Positions 28,074-36,441 of a stretch of 64,000 bases of DNA are shown piece by piece. The stretch covers positions 776,321-840,320 of the forward strand of contig CP031964.1 in NCBI GenBank assembly GCA_003443635.1, given 5' to 3'. Origin of the DNA: Flavobacteriaceae bacterium (lineage in GTDB: Bacteria; Bacteroidota; Bacteroidia; Flavobacteriales; Flavobacteriaceae). A program made the position numbers and the translations under genes. Every line of letters begins with the position of its first letter. The stretch's first letter is position 1. The notes beneath the pieces are model-generated. The model worked only from the letters and a program-made list of their open reading frames with translations. It made no database searches and had not been told where the DNA came from.

Positions 28074-28104
28074 CTACGGCAAAAACATATAATTTTTGCC
28101 GTAG
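28074..28104. repeat. Strong hairpin between DUF6705 copies 1 and 2
   Basis: A perfect 12-bp stem (arms CTACGGCAAAAA and TTTTTGCCGTAG, 7-base loop) starts 12 bases after the stop of copy 1 and ends 7 bases before the ATG of copy 2. Its counterpart at 28703 has compensating base changes. It looks like a terminator by shape, but the next start codon follows so closely that copy 2 could only be expressed by readthrough. Confidence 0.75.
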
Positions 28105-28111
28105 CTTTATT

Positions 28112-28690
28112 ATGAAAAATTTAATACTACTACTCATAACAATTGCAAGTTTATCTTGCAAAGCACAAAGCCCAGTTTACGGTATTTCTGAACGAGTGAA
28201 GCTATCTCCTAATAGTTATAATAAAGATATAGATAACGATTTAAATAAATTTGAAGGAACTTGGGTATATCAAATCGGCAGTACCAAATTTACGATTGTT
28301 TTAGAAAAATTAATTCAAGATTTTAATGGAGATTGGTATGAAGATGTACTTGTTGGAAATTATAAGTATGTAGATAATGGTTCACCAGTTTTAGATTATT
28401 TACCTGAATCAATTAATAATAAACATTACGTTTGGGGAAATACCGTCAAAGTAAAAGAAGGTTTACCTATATGTAATGATTGCCCTCTTAACGAGCGACG
28501 TATTGAATTAGAAATTCAAGACACAGAAAGAAGTTACCTTACCTCTAGAATTATATTACGTTATGTTAACGACAATGGGGTGGAAAAAATTCAAGCGCAT
28601 TTGTATCCTTATGGACGCAGAATTATACCACAAGGGGGTTATACAAATACAAGAGTTCCTTATGGGGACTATGTGTTAACTAAACAATAA
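28112..28690 (+). CDS. DUF6705-like exported protein, copy 2
   Basis: A 192-residue paralogue of the preceding gene. The signal peptide and first 50 or so residues are almost identical to copy 1, with divergence concentrated in the middle (residues 55-120) and near the C-terminus. The CNDC pair, ERRIE and VPYGDYVL end are conserved. The pattern is of a fairly recent tandem duplication followed by diversification of the exposed part. It is preceded within 8 bases by a strong hairpin. Function unknown. Confidence 0.78.
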   Translation: MKNLILLLITIASLSCKAQSPVYGISERVKLSPNSYNKDIDNDLNKFEGTWVYQIGSTKFTIVLEKLIQDFNGDWYEDVLVGNYKYVDNGSPVLDYLPESINNKHYVWGNTVKVKEGLPICNDCPLNERRIELEIQDTERSYLTSRIILRYVNDNGVEKIQAHLYPYGRRIIPQGGYTNTRVPYGDYVLTKQ

Positions 28691-28702
28691 ATTGTAAAGT
28701 AG

Positions 28703-28738
28703 CTGCAGCAAAAATTTTATGTTTTTGCTGTAGTTTTT
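28703..28738. repeat. Second copy of the inter-gene hairpin, with compensatory changes
   Basis: Arms CTGCAGCAAAAA and TTTTTGCTGTAG lie 13 bases after the stop of copy 2 and are followed by TTTTT. Compared with the hairpin at 28074, one stem pair changed from G-C to A-T on both sides and another from A-T to G-T. The stem is thus preserved while the sequence drifts. Confidence 0.75.
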
Positions 28739-28741
28739 AAT

Positions 28742-28798
28742 ATGAAAAATTTAATACTACTACTCATGACAATGTGCAGGTTATCAATTAGCTTATAA
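28742..28798 (+). pseudogene. 5' fragment of a third DUF6705-like gene
   Basis: The ATG at 28742 follows the hairpin at the same distance as in copy 2 and reads MKNLILLLMTMCRLSISL before a TAA at 28796. The first 8 codons and the preceding leader are near-identical to copies 1 and 2, but the rest of the gene is absent. It is a truncated copy, most simply a deletion remnant of a longer tandem array. Confidence 0.75.
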
Positions 28799-28835
28799 AA
28801 TATATGTTTTAGTAAAACAGTAACAATAGCTAACG

Positions 28836-28861
28836 CTCTCAAAAACATACGTTTTTGAGAG
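28836..28861. terminator. Hairpin after the truncated DUF6705 copy
   Basis: Perfect arms CTCTCAAAAAC and GTTTTTGAGAG flank a 4-base loop. It resembles the other two hairpins in having a GC-bearing base and an A/T upper stem, but the sequence is different. It probably ends transcripts of the upstream array; the T-run is inside the stem rather than after it. Confidence 0.5.
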
Positions 28862-28908
28862 GACTTAATTTATAATGCTCAATCTATGATATAATAGCAA
28901 TATATGTT

Positions 28909-28946
28909 GTAGTTTTAATTATAAAAAATGTAATATTACCACTATG
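28909..28946 (+). repeat. Degenerate fourth relic of the DUF6705 leader and start
   Basis: The segment from GTAGTTTTAATTATAAAA onward aligns without gaps to the leader and first codons of the truncated copy (28730-28766), with about 29 of 35 bases identical. The original start codon has become ATA. The ATG of the next gene (28944) sits at the end of this relic. The region is AT-rich, so some similarity by chance must be considered. Confidence 0.45.
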
Positions 28947-30104
28947 AAATTATTCTCGACCCTTTTGATTTTTATGTTTTGTTTTCACGCAGCATATTCC
29001 CAGCAAAATGGCCCTTTTAAAGAATACCACGATAATGAACAACTTAAAACTGAAGGTCAATACTTAAATAAAATACGTGTTGGAGATTGGAAAGATTATT
29101 ATAAAAGTGGTGAGTTATCTAAAACGTATACATATCATAATGGGAAGCCAATAGGAGAATGGAAAAGCTATTATAAAAATGGACGATTAGCAAGCAAATA
29201 TATTTATGATGTTAACGGAAAGAGAAAAAAAGAGCATGTGTCTTATTATGAAGACGGTTCTTTATCTAATATAACTAATTTAGAAAACGGAGTATATATT
29301 ACAAGAGGGTATTACGATAGCAGTAAATTAAAATATGTGAGGCAGTTTGAAAGTGGTTATTATAAAGAGTTCCTTGAAGATGGAACGCTTTTAATTGTAT
29401 CCAATTATTTAAATAATGAGCTTTCCGGTTCTTGGAAACGCTATTATAAAAATGGTACAGTTGAGTGGGATGTTACTTATGAAAACGGTTATAGAAATGG
29501 TAAGTATAGAAGCTTTTATGAAAGTGGTCAATTAAAAGTAGATGGTACAATTAAAAATGAGAAAAAAAATGGTAAAGAATTTAGATATCTAGAAAATGGA
29601 CAATTGAATTGGAAAGGTAATTATACAGGAGGTTTATTAGATAAAAATTGGATAAAATTTGATGCAGACGGTAATGAAATTGAAAAAATTAAATTTAAAA
29701 AAGGAGCTCTACTTGATCCAAATTTAAATTCTAAATTAACTCAAACAGATGTGCCGGACGGAGTATTTCTAAAAGTTCCTTATCACCCAGATTGCGAAAA
29801 AATTTATGGTAATAAAGCGAGAAAAAAATGTACAAGTGATAAAGTAACTAAGTTTGTTACTAGAAAATTCAATATTAATTTGGTAAAAGGTACTAATTTA
29901 TATGGGAAAGAACGAATTTTAGTCTTTTTTAAAATAAATGAAACAGGCTCTGTAATAGAGGTAAAAGCAAAAGCGCCACATCTTTTTTTAGAAAATGAAG
30001 GCGTGAGAGTTATAAACTTACTTCCAAAATTCAAACCAGGCACTCAAGGGGGTGAACCAATTACTATGCCTTATACTTTACCTATTCTCTTTACAGCTAA
30101 TTAG
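28944..30104 (+). CDS. YwqK-repeat protein with TonB C-terminal-like domain, copy 1
   Basis: A 386-residue exported protein (signal peptide ending AAYSQ). It has about ten MORN/YwqK-like repeats between residues 24 and 245, of the type KEYHDNEQLKTEGQY and WKSYYKNGRLASKY. A C-terminal domain (about 270-386) resembles TonB-C domains: PDCEK..ARKKC, VFFKINETGSVIEVK, LPKFKPGTQGGEP. In flavobacteria this combination is common in envelope proteins annotated as YwqK antitoxin-like, but there is no evidence for a toxin partner here. It ends 13 bases before a close paralogue. Confidence 0.82.
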   Translation: MKLFSTLLIFMFCFHAAYSQQNGPFKEYHDNEQLKTEGQYLNKIRVGDWKDYYKSGELSKTYTYHNGKPIGEWKSYYKNGRLASKYIYDVNGKRKKEHVSYYEDGSLSNITNLENGVYITRGYYDSSKLKYVRQFESGYYKEFLEDGTLLIVSNYLNNELSGSWKRYYKNGTVEWDVTYENGYRNGKYRSFYESGQLKVDGTIKNEKKNGKEFRYLENGQLNWKGNYTGGLLDKNWIKFDADGNEIEKIKFKKGALLDPNLNSKLTQTDVPDGVFLKVPYHPDCEKIYGNKARKKCTSDKVTKFVTRKFNINLVKGTNLYGKERILVFFKINETGSVIEVKAKAPHLFLENEGVRVINLLPKFKPGTQGGEPITMPYTLPILFTAN

Positions 30105-30117
30105 TAATAATGCTATT

Positions 30118-31200
30118 ATGAAATTTTTCTCAACCCTATTTACTTTTATTATTTGCTGCCAAATAGCATCTTCCCAACAAAATGGCCTATATAAAGAATA
30201 CCATGATAACGGACAACTTAAAACCGAAGGTGAATATTTATATAAAAAACGTATTGGTGATTGGAAAAACTATTATGATAATGGACAAGTATCTAGCCTT
30301 TATAGTTATACAAACGGAAAACAAAATAAAGAATCTACGGCTTACTTTAAAGATGGCTCTTTAAAGTATATAACTAAAAAAGAAGGAAACGTTTATATTA
30401 CTAGGGGCTATTATGATGATAGTGGTAAGTTAAAATTTGAAAGAGAGCACACAAGTGGGTATTTTAAACAGTTTTTTGAAAATGGACAATTACTAGTTGA
30501 AACTAATTATTTAAATAACCAATTATCAGGTACTTGGAAACGTTATTATGAAAATGGAAATATAGAATGGGAAGTAGTTTATACCAAAGGTTATAAAAAC
30601 GGAACTTATAAATGTTTTTATAAAAGCGGGCAATTAAAATTAGAAGGCAATACCAGAGAAGGTAAAAAAGAAGGGGAGGAGAAAAGATACAGTGAGAATG
30701 GAATATTAAAATGGAAAGGGGATTATAAAAAAGGAAAATTTAATAAGCTTTGGGTAAAATATGATGTAAATCAAAACGAGGTTGAAAGTATTAAATTTAA
30801 AAATGGAAAAGTTATTAAAGGGAAAGTTGTGCCAACCCTCATAGATATTCCTGAAGGAAGTTTTGAAAGAGTTCCATTATACCCTGGCTGTGAGGAAGAT
30901 ATAAATAATGAGACGAGAAAAAAATGTATGAGTGATAAAATAACGCAATTGATTTTCAAGAACTATAATCTTAATTTAGCGAGAAATACTGGGCTCTATG
31001 GAGTTCAGAGAACTAAAGCTTACTTTAAAATTGATAAGACAGGATCTATTATAGATATAAAAATAGAAGCTCCACATTCTATTCTAAAAGTAGAAGCAGA
31101 AAGAGTGATAAAGTTGTTGCCTAAAATGAAACCAGGTATTCAGTGGGGAGAACCAGTAACTGTACCTTATGCCTTTCCTATTGTTTTTCGAGTTCAATAA
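30118..31200 (+). CDS. YwqK-repeat protein with TonB C-terminal-like domain, copy 2
   Basis: A 360-residue paralogue of the previous gene with the same order: signal peptide (MKFFSTLFTFIICCQIASSQ), YwqK-like repeats (about 22-225) and TonB-C-like domain (about 245-360; YPGCEE..TRKKC, AYFKIDKTGSIIDIK, LPKMKPG). ATG 30118 is chosen because it starts the signal peptide; the frame is open upstream to 30052 inside the previous gene. It is one repeat shorter than copy 1. The conserved Cys pair before the TonB-C domain is kept in both. Confidence 0.82.
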   Translation: MKFFSTLFTFIICCQIASSQQNGLYKEYHDNGQLKTEGEYLYKKRIGDWKNYYDNGQVSSLYSYTNGKQNKESTAYFKDGSLKYITKKEGNVYITRGYYDDSGKLKFEREHTSGYFKQFFENGQLLVETNYLNNQLSGTWKRYYENGNIEWEVVYTKGYKNGTYKCFYKSGQLKLEGNTREGKKEGEEKRYSENGILKWKGDYKKGKFNKLWVKYDVNQNEVESIKFKNGKVIKGKVVPTLIDIPEGSFERVPLYPGCEEDINNETRKKCMSDKITQLIFKNYNLNLARNTGLYGVQRTKAYFKIDKTGSIIDIKIEAPHSILKVEAERVIKLLPKMKPGIQWGEPVTVPYAFPIVFRVQ

Positions 31201-31244
31201 TTTTTAAGCTTGTTATACTAATAATTATCAATGACTTAAAACTA

Positions 31245-31275
31245 TTGCTGAGTTGCAAAAAAATATGTACTTTTG
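31245..31275 (+). promoter_or_regulatory. Bacteroidetes-type promoter for trigger factor
   Basis: A -33 TTG at 31245-31247 and a -7 TACTTTTG at 31268-31275 are spaced by 20 bases, matching the TTTG-N19/20-TAnnTTTG consensus. The trigger factor ATG is 27 bases downstream of the -7 element. Confidence 0.65.
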
Positions 31276-31302
31276 CAGCCCAATTTTCATATTTAAAAAG
31301 CA

Positions 31303-32628
31303 ATGAATATTACAAGAGAAAACGTTGACACTTTAAATGCAGTAGTAAAAGTAGATATCACAAAAGAAGATTATAGTGATAAGGTTGATAAAATTTTATC
31401 AGATTACCGTAAAACAGCAAATATTCCTGGATTTAGAAAAGGACATGTACCTATGGGAATGGTAAAAAAGCAATATGGTAAGGCTGTTTTAATTGATGAA
31501 GTTAATAAACTTATTCAAGATGCTCTTGGTAAATATTTAACAGAGGAAAAATTAGATGTTCTAGGTAACCCATTACCTAAAGCACAAGATGATTTAAATT
31601 GGGATGATGATAATTTTTCTTTTGAATTTGAATTAGGTTTAGCACCACAATTTGAAGTTACTGTAAAGGGGAAAAAAGCAATCACGCAATATAAAATTGT
31701 TGCAGATGATAAAATGATTAATGACCAGTTAGAGAATATTCAAAAACAATATGGGAAGTTAGTTTCTAAAACAGAAGTTGCTGAAGGAGATGAGATAACT
31801 GGAGTTTTTGCAAATGAAGAAAAAGGAATTGATAATTCTACAACAATTACTTTAGATAAAATAAAAGGAAAAGTAAACGCTAAAAAGTTTATAGGAGCTA
31901 AACCTGGAGATGTTATTACATTAAAATCTAAAGGATTATTTGCTGAAGAACAAGATGTCGTGAATTTATTAAAAGTAACATCTGATGAAGCTGCAAATTT
32001 AGATGTAGAGTTAACCTTTACAATTAATGAAGTTAATACTAGAGAACTTGCAGATTTAGATCAAGAGTTGTTTGATAAATTATTTGGAGAAGGAAATGTG
32101 AAATCTGTTACTGAACTTAAAGATAAAATTAAGGAAGATGCAGAGAAACAATTTGTTCAGCAATCAGATCAAAAATTATTAAATGATATTACAGAGTATT
32201 TAATTGATAATACAAAGTTTGATTTACCTGTTGAATTTTTACAAAAATGGATTCAAGCTGCTGGAGAAGAACCTTTAGATGAAACTCAAGCTAAAGAAGA
32301 ATATGAGAAATCAGAAAAAGGAATGCGTTATCAGTTAATCGAAGGACGTATTATGGCAGACAATAACCTTCAAGTAAATTTTGAAGATATTAAGGAGTAT
32401 TCAAAACAAATGATTAAAACTCAAATGGCTCAATTTGGACAGTTAAACCCTTCAGATAAAGAGTTAGAAGATATCTCTGCTAGAGTATTATCTAATCAAG
32501 ATGAAGTAAAACGTTTATCTGAGCAGGTTGTAAGCCAGAAATTGTTAGAATTTTATAAGGAAAATGCAAACTTGAAAACTAAAGAACTTACATACGAGAA
32601 ATTCGTCAAAGAAGTTTACGGATCATAG
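31303..32628 (+). CDS. tig: Trigger factor, ribosome-associated chaperone
   Basis: A 441-residue protein with the N-terminal ribosome-binding domain (signature GFRKGHVP near residue 43), a middle region (about 155-245) and a long helical C-terminal chaperone domain. The middle, PPIase-type region lacks the usual FKBP signature and is shorter, as is common in Bacteroidetes trigger factors, so isomerase activity is doubtful. The gene precedes clpP and clpX, the classic arrangement, but a strong terminator after tig separates it from clpP. Confidence 0.95.
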   Translation: MNITRENVDTLNAVVKVDITKEDYSDKVDKILSDYRKTANIPGFRKGHVPMGMVKKQYGKAVLIDEVNKLIQDALGKYLTEEKLDVLGNPLPKAQDDLNWDDDNFSFEFELGLAPQFEVTVKGKKAITQYKIVADDKMINDQLENIQKQYGKLVSKTEVAEGDEITGVFANEEKGIDNSTTITLDKIKGKVNAKKFIGAKPGDVITLKSKGLFAEEQDVVNLLKVTSDEAANLDVELTFTINEVNTRELADLDQELFDKLFGEGNVKSVTELKDKIKEDAEKQFVQQSDQKLLNDITEYLIDNTKFDLPVEFLQKWIQAAGEEPLDETQAKEEYEKSEKGMRYQLIEGRIMADNNLQVNFEDIKEYSKQMIKTQMAQFGQLNPSDKELEDISARVLSNQDEVKRLSEQVVSQKLLEFYKENANLKTKELTYEKFVKEVYGS

Positions 32629-32648
32629 TTTAAAAAATGATTATATTT

Positions 32649-32682
32649 AAGCGTTGAATTCTATAGAATTCAACGCTTTTTT
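32649..32682 (+). terminator. Rho-independent terminator after tig
   Basis: Perfect 13-bp arms AAGCGTTGAATTC and GAATTCAACGCTT with a 4-base loop are followed by a T-tract. It ends 30 bases before clpP, so clpPX needs its own promoter or readthrough. Confidence 0.9.
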
Positions 32683-32712
32683 ATTGATAATAATTTTACA
32701 CAAAAAAAACAT

Positions 32713-33387
32713 ATGGATTACGGAAAAGAATTTGAAAAATTCGCAATAAAAGATCAGGGAATTAGCAGTACATATTATAATAAAATCATTAGTAGTATGT
32801 ATCCAACTAATTTAACACCTAATATTATTGAAGAACGCCAGATGAATATTGCGATTTTTGATGTGTTCTCAAGGTTAATGATGGATCGTATTATTTTTAT
32901 GGGTACAGGTATTAACGACCAAGTAGCTAATATAATTCAAGCACAACTACTGTTTTTAGAGAGTACAGATGCCTCAAAAGATATTCAGATATATATTAAT
33001 TCTCCAGGAGGTAGTGTATATGCGGGTTTAGGTATATATGATACGATGCAATTAATTAAGCCAGATGTAGCTACTATTTGTACAGGTATGGCAGCATCTA
33101 TGGGAGCAGTATTATTGTGTGCTGGCGAAAAAGGTAAACGTAGTGGCTTAACACATTCACGTGTTATGATTCACCAACCATTAGGAGGAGCACAAGGTCA
33201 AGCAAGTGATATTGAGATTACTGCACGTGAAATTTTAATACTTAAAGAAGAGCTTTACAATATAATTAGTAAACATTCAGGACAAGATTACGACAAAGTA
33301 TATAAAGATAGTGATCGTGATTATTGGATGAAAGCTGATAAAGCTTTAGAATATGGTATGATAGACGAGATACTAGCTCGTAACTAA
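32713..33387 (+). CDS. clpP: ATP-dependent Clp protease proteolytic subunit
   Basis: A 224-residue serine protease. The catalytic triad is visible: S129 in GMAASMG, H154 in MIHQPLGG and an Asp near 203 in DRDYW. The N-terminal extension of about 30 residues before the conserved ERQMNIAIFDVFSRL region is typical of flavobacterial ClpP and may be processed. It forms the barrel of the ClpXP protease with the ClpX encoded 33 bases downstream. Confidence 0.97.
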   Translation: MDYGKEFEKFAIKDQGISSTYYNKIISSMYPTNLTPNIIEERQMNIAIFDVFSRLMMDRIIFMGTGINDQVANIIQAQLLFLESTDASKDIQIYINSPGGSVYAGLGIYDTMQLIKPDVATICTGMAASMGAVLLCAGEKGKRSGLTHSRVMIHQPLGGAQGQASDIEITAREILILKEELYNIISKHSGQDYDKVYKDSDRDYWMKADKALEYGMIDEILARN

Positions 33388-33420
33388 TAATTAAAGATGA
33401 ATCTTGTTTTTTAAAAACTT

Positions 33421-34653
33421 ATGGCAAAGGAAGAATTAGAATGTTCGTTTTGCGGGCGTAAAAAACCTGAAACTAATTTACTTATCGCTGGTTTAGATGC
33501 ACATATTTGTGATCGTTGTATTGAGCAAGCACATGGTATTGTTGTAGAAGAATCTAAAGATATTGTAAGTGACGAACTTTCGGCAGAATTAATGTTGAGG
33601 AAGCCACAACAAATCAAGGCTTTTCTTGATGAATATATTATTGGTCAAGAACATACAAAACGCGTAATGTCTGTAGCTGTTTATAATCACTATAAACGTT
33701 TATTGCAATCACCGACAGATGATGATATTGAGATTCAAAAAAGTAATATCATAATGGTTGGGCAAACTGGTACCGGGAAAACTTTAATGGCGAAAACTAT
33801 TGCCAGAATGCTTAATGTACCTTTAGCAATTGTAGATGCGACAGTATTAACAGAGGCAGGGTATGTTGGAGAAGATGTGGAAAGTATTTTAACACGTTTA
33901 TTACAAGCAGCAGATTATAACTTAGAAAAAGCTGAGCGTGGTATCGTTTTTATTGATGAAATTGATAAAATTGCTCGTAAGAGTGATAACCCATCTATAA
34001 CACGAGATGTTTCTGGAGAAGGTGTACAACAAGCATTATTAAAACTTTTAGAAGGTACAGTTGTAAATGTGCCACCCAAAGGTGGACGTAAACACCCAGA
34101 TCAGAAGTTTATCGAAGTGAATACAGAAAATATATTATTTATTTCTGGAGGAGCTTTTGATGGAGTAGAACGTTATATATCAAGACGCCTTAATATGTCT
34201 GCCATTGGTTATAAAGCATCACATGATGATGAAACTATAGATCCAGATAATTTATTGCAATATATTACACCTAGAGATTTAAAAGACTTTGGGTTAATTC
34301 CAGAAATTATTGGAAGACTCCCAGTCTTAACTTATATGAATCCTTTAGACGGTAATACATTAAGAGCAATTCTTACAGAACCTAAAAATGCTATCATTAA
34401 GCAATACAAAAAATTGTTTGCTATGGATGATATTGAATTAAATGTCACAGATGGTGCTTTAGAATTTATTGTAGGTAAAGCTATCGAATATAAATTAGGA
34501 GCTCGTGGATTACGTTCGTTATGTGAAGAAATCTTAACAGATGCGATGTTTAACCTTCCTGGAAGTGAAGAAACAAAGCTAAGTGTAACTAAATCTTATG
34601 CAGAAGAAAAACTTACAAAAACAAAACTTAAAAAGTTGAAAGCAGTATCTTAA
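33421..34653 (+). CDS. clpX: ATP-dependent Clp protease ATP-binding subunit ClpX
   Basis: A 410-residue AAA+ unfoldase. It has the N-terminal zinc-binding domain (C8, C11, C30, C33), Walker A GQTGTGKT (114-121), pore loop GYVG (147-150), Walker B VFIDEIDK (176-183), and the sensor-2 motif GARGLRS. The ClpP-docking loop reads IGY in the SAIGYKAS segment instead of the usual IGF. It should feed substrates into ClpP encoded upstream. A terminator follows. Confidence 0.97.
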   Translation: MAKEELECSFCGRKKPETNLLIAGLDAHICDRCIEQAHGIVVEESKDIVSDELSAELMLRKPQQIKAFLDEYIIGQEHTKRVMSVAVYNHYKRLLQSPTDDDIEIQKSNIIMVGQTGTGKTLMAKTIARMLNVPLAIVDATVLTEAGYVGEDVESILTRLLQAADYNLEKAERGIVFIDEIDKIARKSDNPSITRDVSGEGVQQALLKLLEGTVVNVPPKGGRKHPDQKFIEVNTENILFISGGAFDGVERYISRRLNMSAIGYKASHDDETIDPDNLLQYITPRDLKDFGLIPEIIGRLPVLTYMNPLDGNTLRAILTEPKNAIIKQYKKLFAMDDIELNVTDGALEFIVGKAIEYKLGARGLRSLCEEILTDAMFNLPGSEETKLSVTKSYAEEKLTKTKLKKLKAVS

Positions 34654-34686
34654 AAAGCTTTTTAATTAATGTTTTATATAAAAAAG

Positions 34687-34716
34687 AAACCACTCTAAAT
34701 AGAGTGGTTTTTTATT
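34687..34716 (+). terminator. Rho-independent terminator after clpX
   Basis: Perfect 10-bp arms AAACCACTCT and AGAGTGGTTT with a 4-base AAAT loop are followed by a T-rich tract. The rest of the gap to 34883 holds only a 10-codon open frame at 34782 that I do not regard as a gene. Confidence 0.9.
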
Positions 34717-34883
34717 TTGGATTTTTAATTAATACTGCTTTATTATTCTTAATAGCGATGTAAATATAAAATTATTCTTGTATGAAAAAAGCTATATTTC
34801 TAGTTTTTAGATAAAGCACAAATTATAATCGTTAAAGGAAAATAAAATTGATTTTCGTCGATGAAATAAGATGTGTAACTTAT

Positions 34884-36398
34884 TTAGCGATTTAAAATTA
34901 ATAACTCATCTATATAATTACGAGTATTAGACAATCGTGGTACTTTATGTTGTCCGCCAAGTTTATTATTTTGTTTTAGCCAATCATAAAACAAGTGCTT
35001 TCTAGCAATACAAATTTTAGGCTTGTTAAGTGTCATATTATTATAACGTTTTGCTTCATAATCTGAATTTAATGACTTTAAAGCATTGTCAAATAATTCA
35101 TTAAAATAATCAATGTCAGCTGGGAGTGTTTTAAATTCTATCAGCCATTCATGAGCTCCTTTTTCTTTACCTTCCATAAATATTGGAGCAGCAGTGTAAT
35201 CTTTAATCTCAGCTTTTGTTCTTTTACAAACTTTCTTAAGCGCATCTTCTGCATTTTCGATAATTAACTCTTCACCAAATACATTAATATGGTGTTTTGT
35301 ACGACCAGAAACTTTAATTCGATAAGGTTTTAAAGAGGTAAATCGTACGGTATCTCCAATTTTATAACGCCATAATCCAGCATTTGTAGTAATAACAACT
35401 GCATAATTTTTATTTTTTTCAACTTCATTTAAAGGAATTATTTTTTGATGAGAAGTTCCATAAGTATCCATAGGGATAAACTCATAAAAAATACCATAAT
35501 CTAACATTAATAATAACTCACTCGATTTATTTCGATCTTGAATTGCGAAGAAGCCTTCTGAAGCATTATAGATTTCATAATATTTAAAATCAGATTTTGG
35601 AATAATAGATTTGTATTGATCAACGTAAGGTAAAAAACTTACTCCTCCATGAAAATAAGCTTCCAAATTAGGCCAAATATCTAATAAACTGTTTTTTCCG
35701 GTAGATTCTAATACATTGTTTAATAACACGAGCATCCAAGAAGGCACACCAGCCAAACTTGTAACATTTTCTTTTATAGTTTCATCAACAATTGCCTGCA
35801 TTTTATATTCCCAATCACTCATTAATGATACTTTACTACAAGGAGTACTACTATATTCTGCCCAAAAAGGCATATTATCAATCAAAATAGCAGAAAGATC
35901 TCCAAAAGCAGTGCCGTTTTCTTTATATAATTCTTTACTGCCCCCCAAACGTAAACTCTTTCCTGTAAATAGTTGAGAGTTTTCATTATTATTTAAATAC
36001 ATGCACAGTAAATCTTTTCCAGCTGCATAATGACAATCTTCTAGAGATTCGGCACTAACGGGAATAAATTTACTTTTTGCATTTGTAGTACCACTAGATT
36101 TAGCAAACCATTTTATAGGAGTTGGCCAGAAAATGTTGTGCTCTCCTTGCCTAGAGCGTTCAATATTTACTTGTGAATCTTCATAATTTGAAATTGGAAC
36201 ACGTTCGCTAAATGTTTTATAATTTTTTATAGAAGCAAAATCGTATGCCTTTCCAATTTCGGTATCTTTAGCAGTGTTAACGAGATCAAGAATTAATTCG
36301 TTTTGTACTTCGTCAGGGTATTTTAAAAACAATTCGATTTGATGAAATCGCTTTTTTAAAAACCATGACGCAACAGAATTTACTAAAGGAATTGGCAT
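34884..36398 (-). CDS. GH3-family acyl-adenylate-forming enzyme
   Basis: A 504-residue protein of the GH3 auxin-responsive-promoter family, widespread in Bacteroidetes. Visible features are the ATP-binding P-loop-like KSSGTTNAKSKFIP, the YNASEGFFAIQ motif and LWRYKIGDTVRFTSLKPYRIKVSGRTKHHINVFGEE, which corresponds to the adenylate-forming core and hinge. Plant homologues conjugate amino acids to acyl acids. The bacterial substrate is not known, and nothing in the neighbours identifies it. Confidence 0.88.
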   Translation of the reverse strand: MPIPLVNSVASWFLKKRFHQIELFLKYPDEVQNELILDLVNTAKDTEIGKAYDFASIKNYKTFSERVPISNYEDSQVNIERSRQGEHNIFWPTPIKWFAKSSGTTNAKSKFIPVSAESLEDCHYAAGKDLLCMYLNNNENSQLFTGKSLRLGGSKELYKENGTAFGDLSAILIDNMPFWAEYSSTPCSKVSLMSDWEYKMQAIVDETIKENVTSLAGVPSWMLVLLNNVLESTGKNSLLDIWPNLEAYFHGGVSFLPYVDQYKSIIPKSDFKYYEIYNASEGFFAIQDRNKSSELLLMLDYGIFYEFIPMDTYGTSHQKIIPLNEVEKNKNYAVVITTNAGLWRYKIGDTVRFTSLKPYRIKVSGRTKHHINVFGEELIIENAEDALKKVCKRTKAEIKDYTAAPIFMEGKEKGAHEWLIEFKTLPADIDYFNELFDNALKSLNSDYEAKRYNNMTLNKPKICIARKHLFYDWLKQNNKLGGQHKVPRLSNTRNYIDELLILNR

Positions 36399-36441
36399 AT
36401 ATTGGTTATCTTTACGATACTAAAATAACAAAAATCTTTTT

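Noticed and set aside
25593..31200. Accessory exported-protein region as a mobile island
   Set aside because: No integrase, transposase, flanking direct repeats or composition shift were seen; expansion by tandem duplication explains it.
28944..31200. YwqK proteins as half of a toxin-antitoxin system
   Set aside because: The name is inherited from a distant family; both proteins carry signal peptides and no toxin candidate is adjacent.
34782..34814. Ten-codon frame starting MKKAIFLVF after clpX
   Set aside because: Begins like a signal peptide but stops immediately; no neighbour homology to suggest a truncated gene, so treated as chance.
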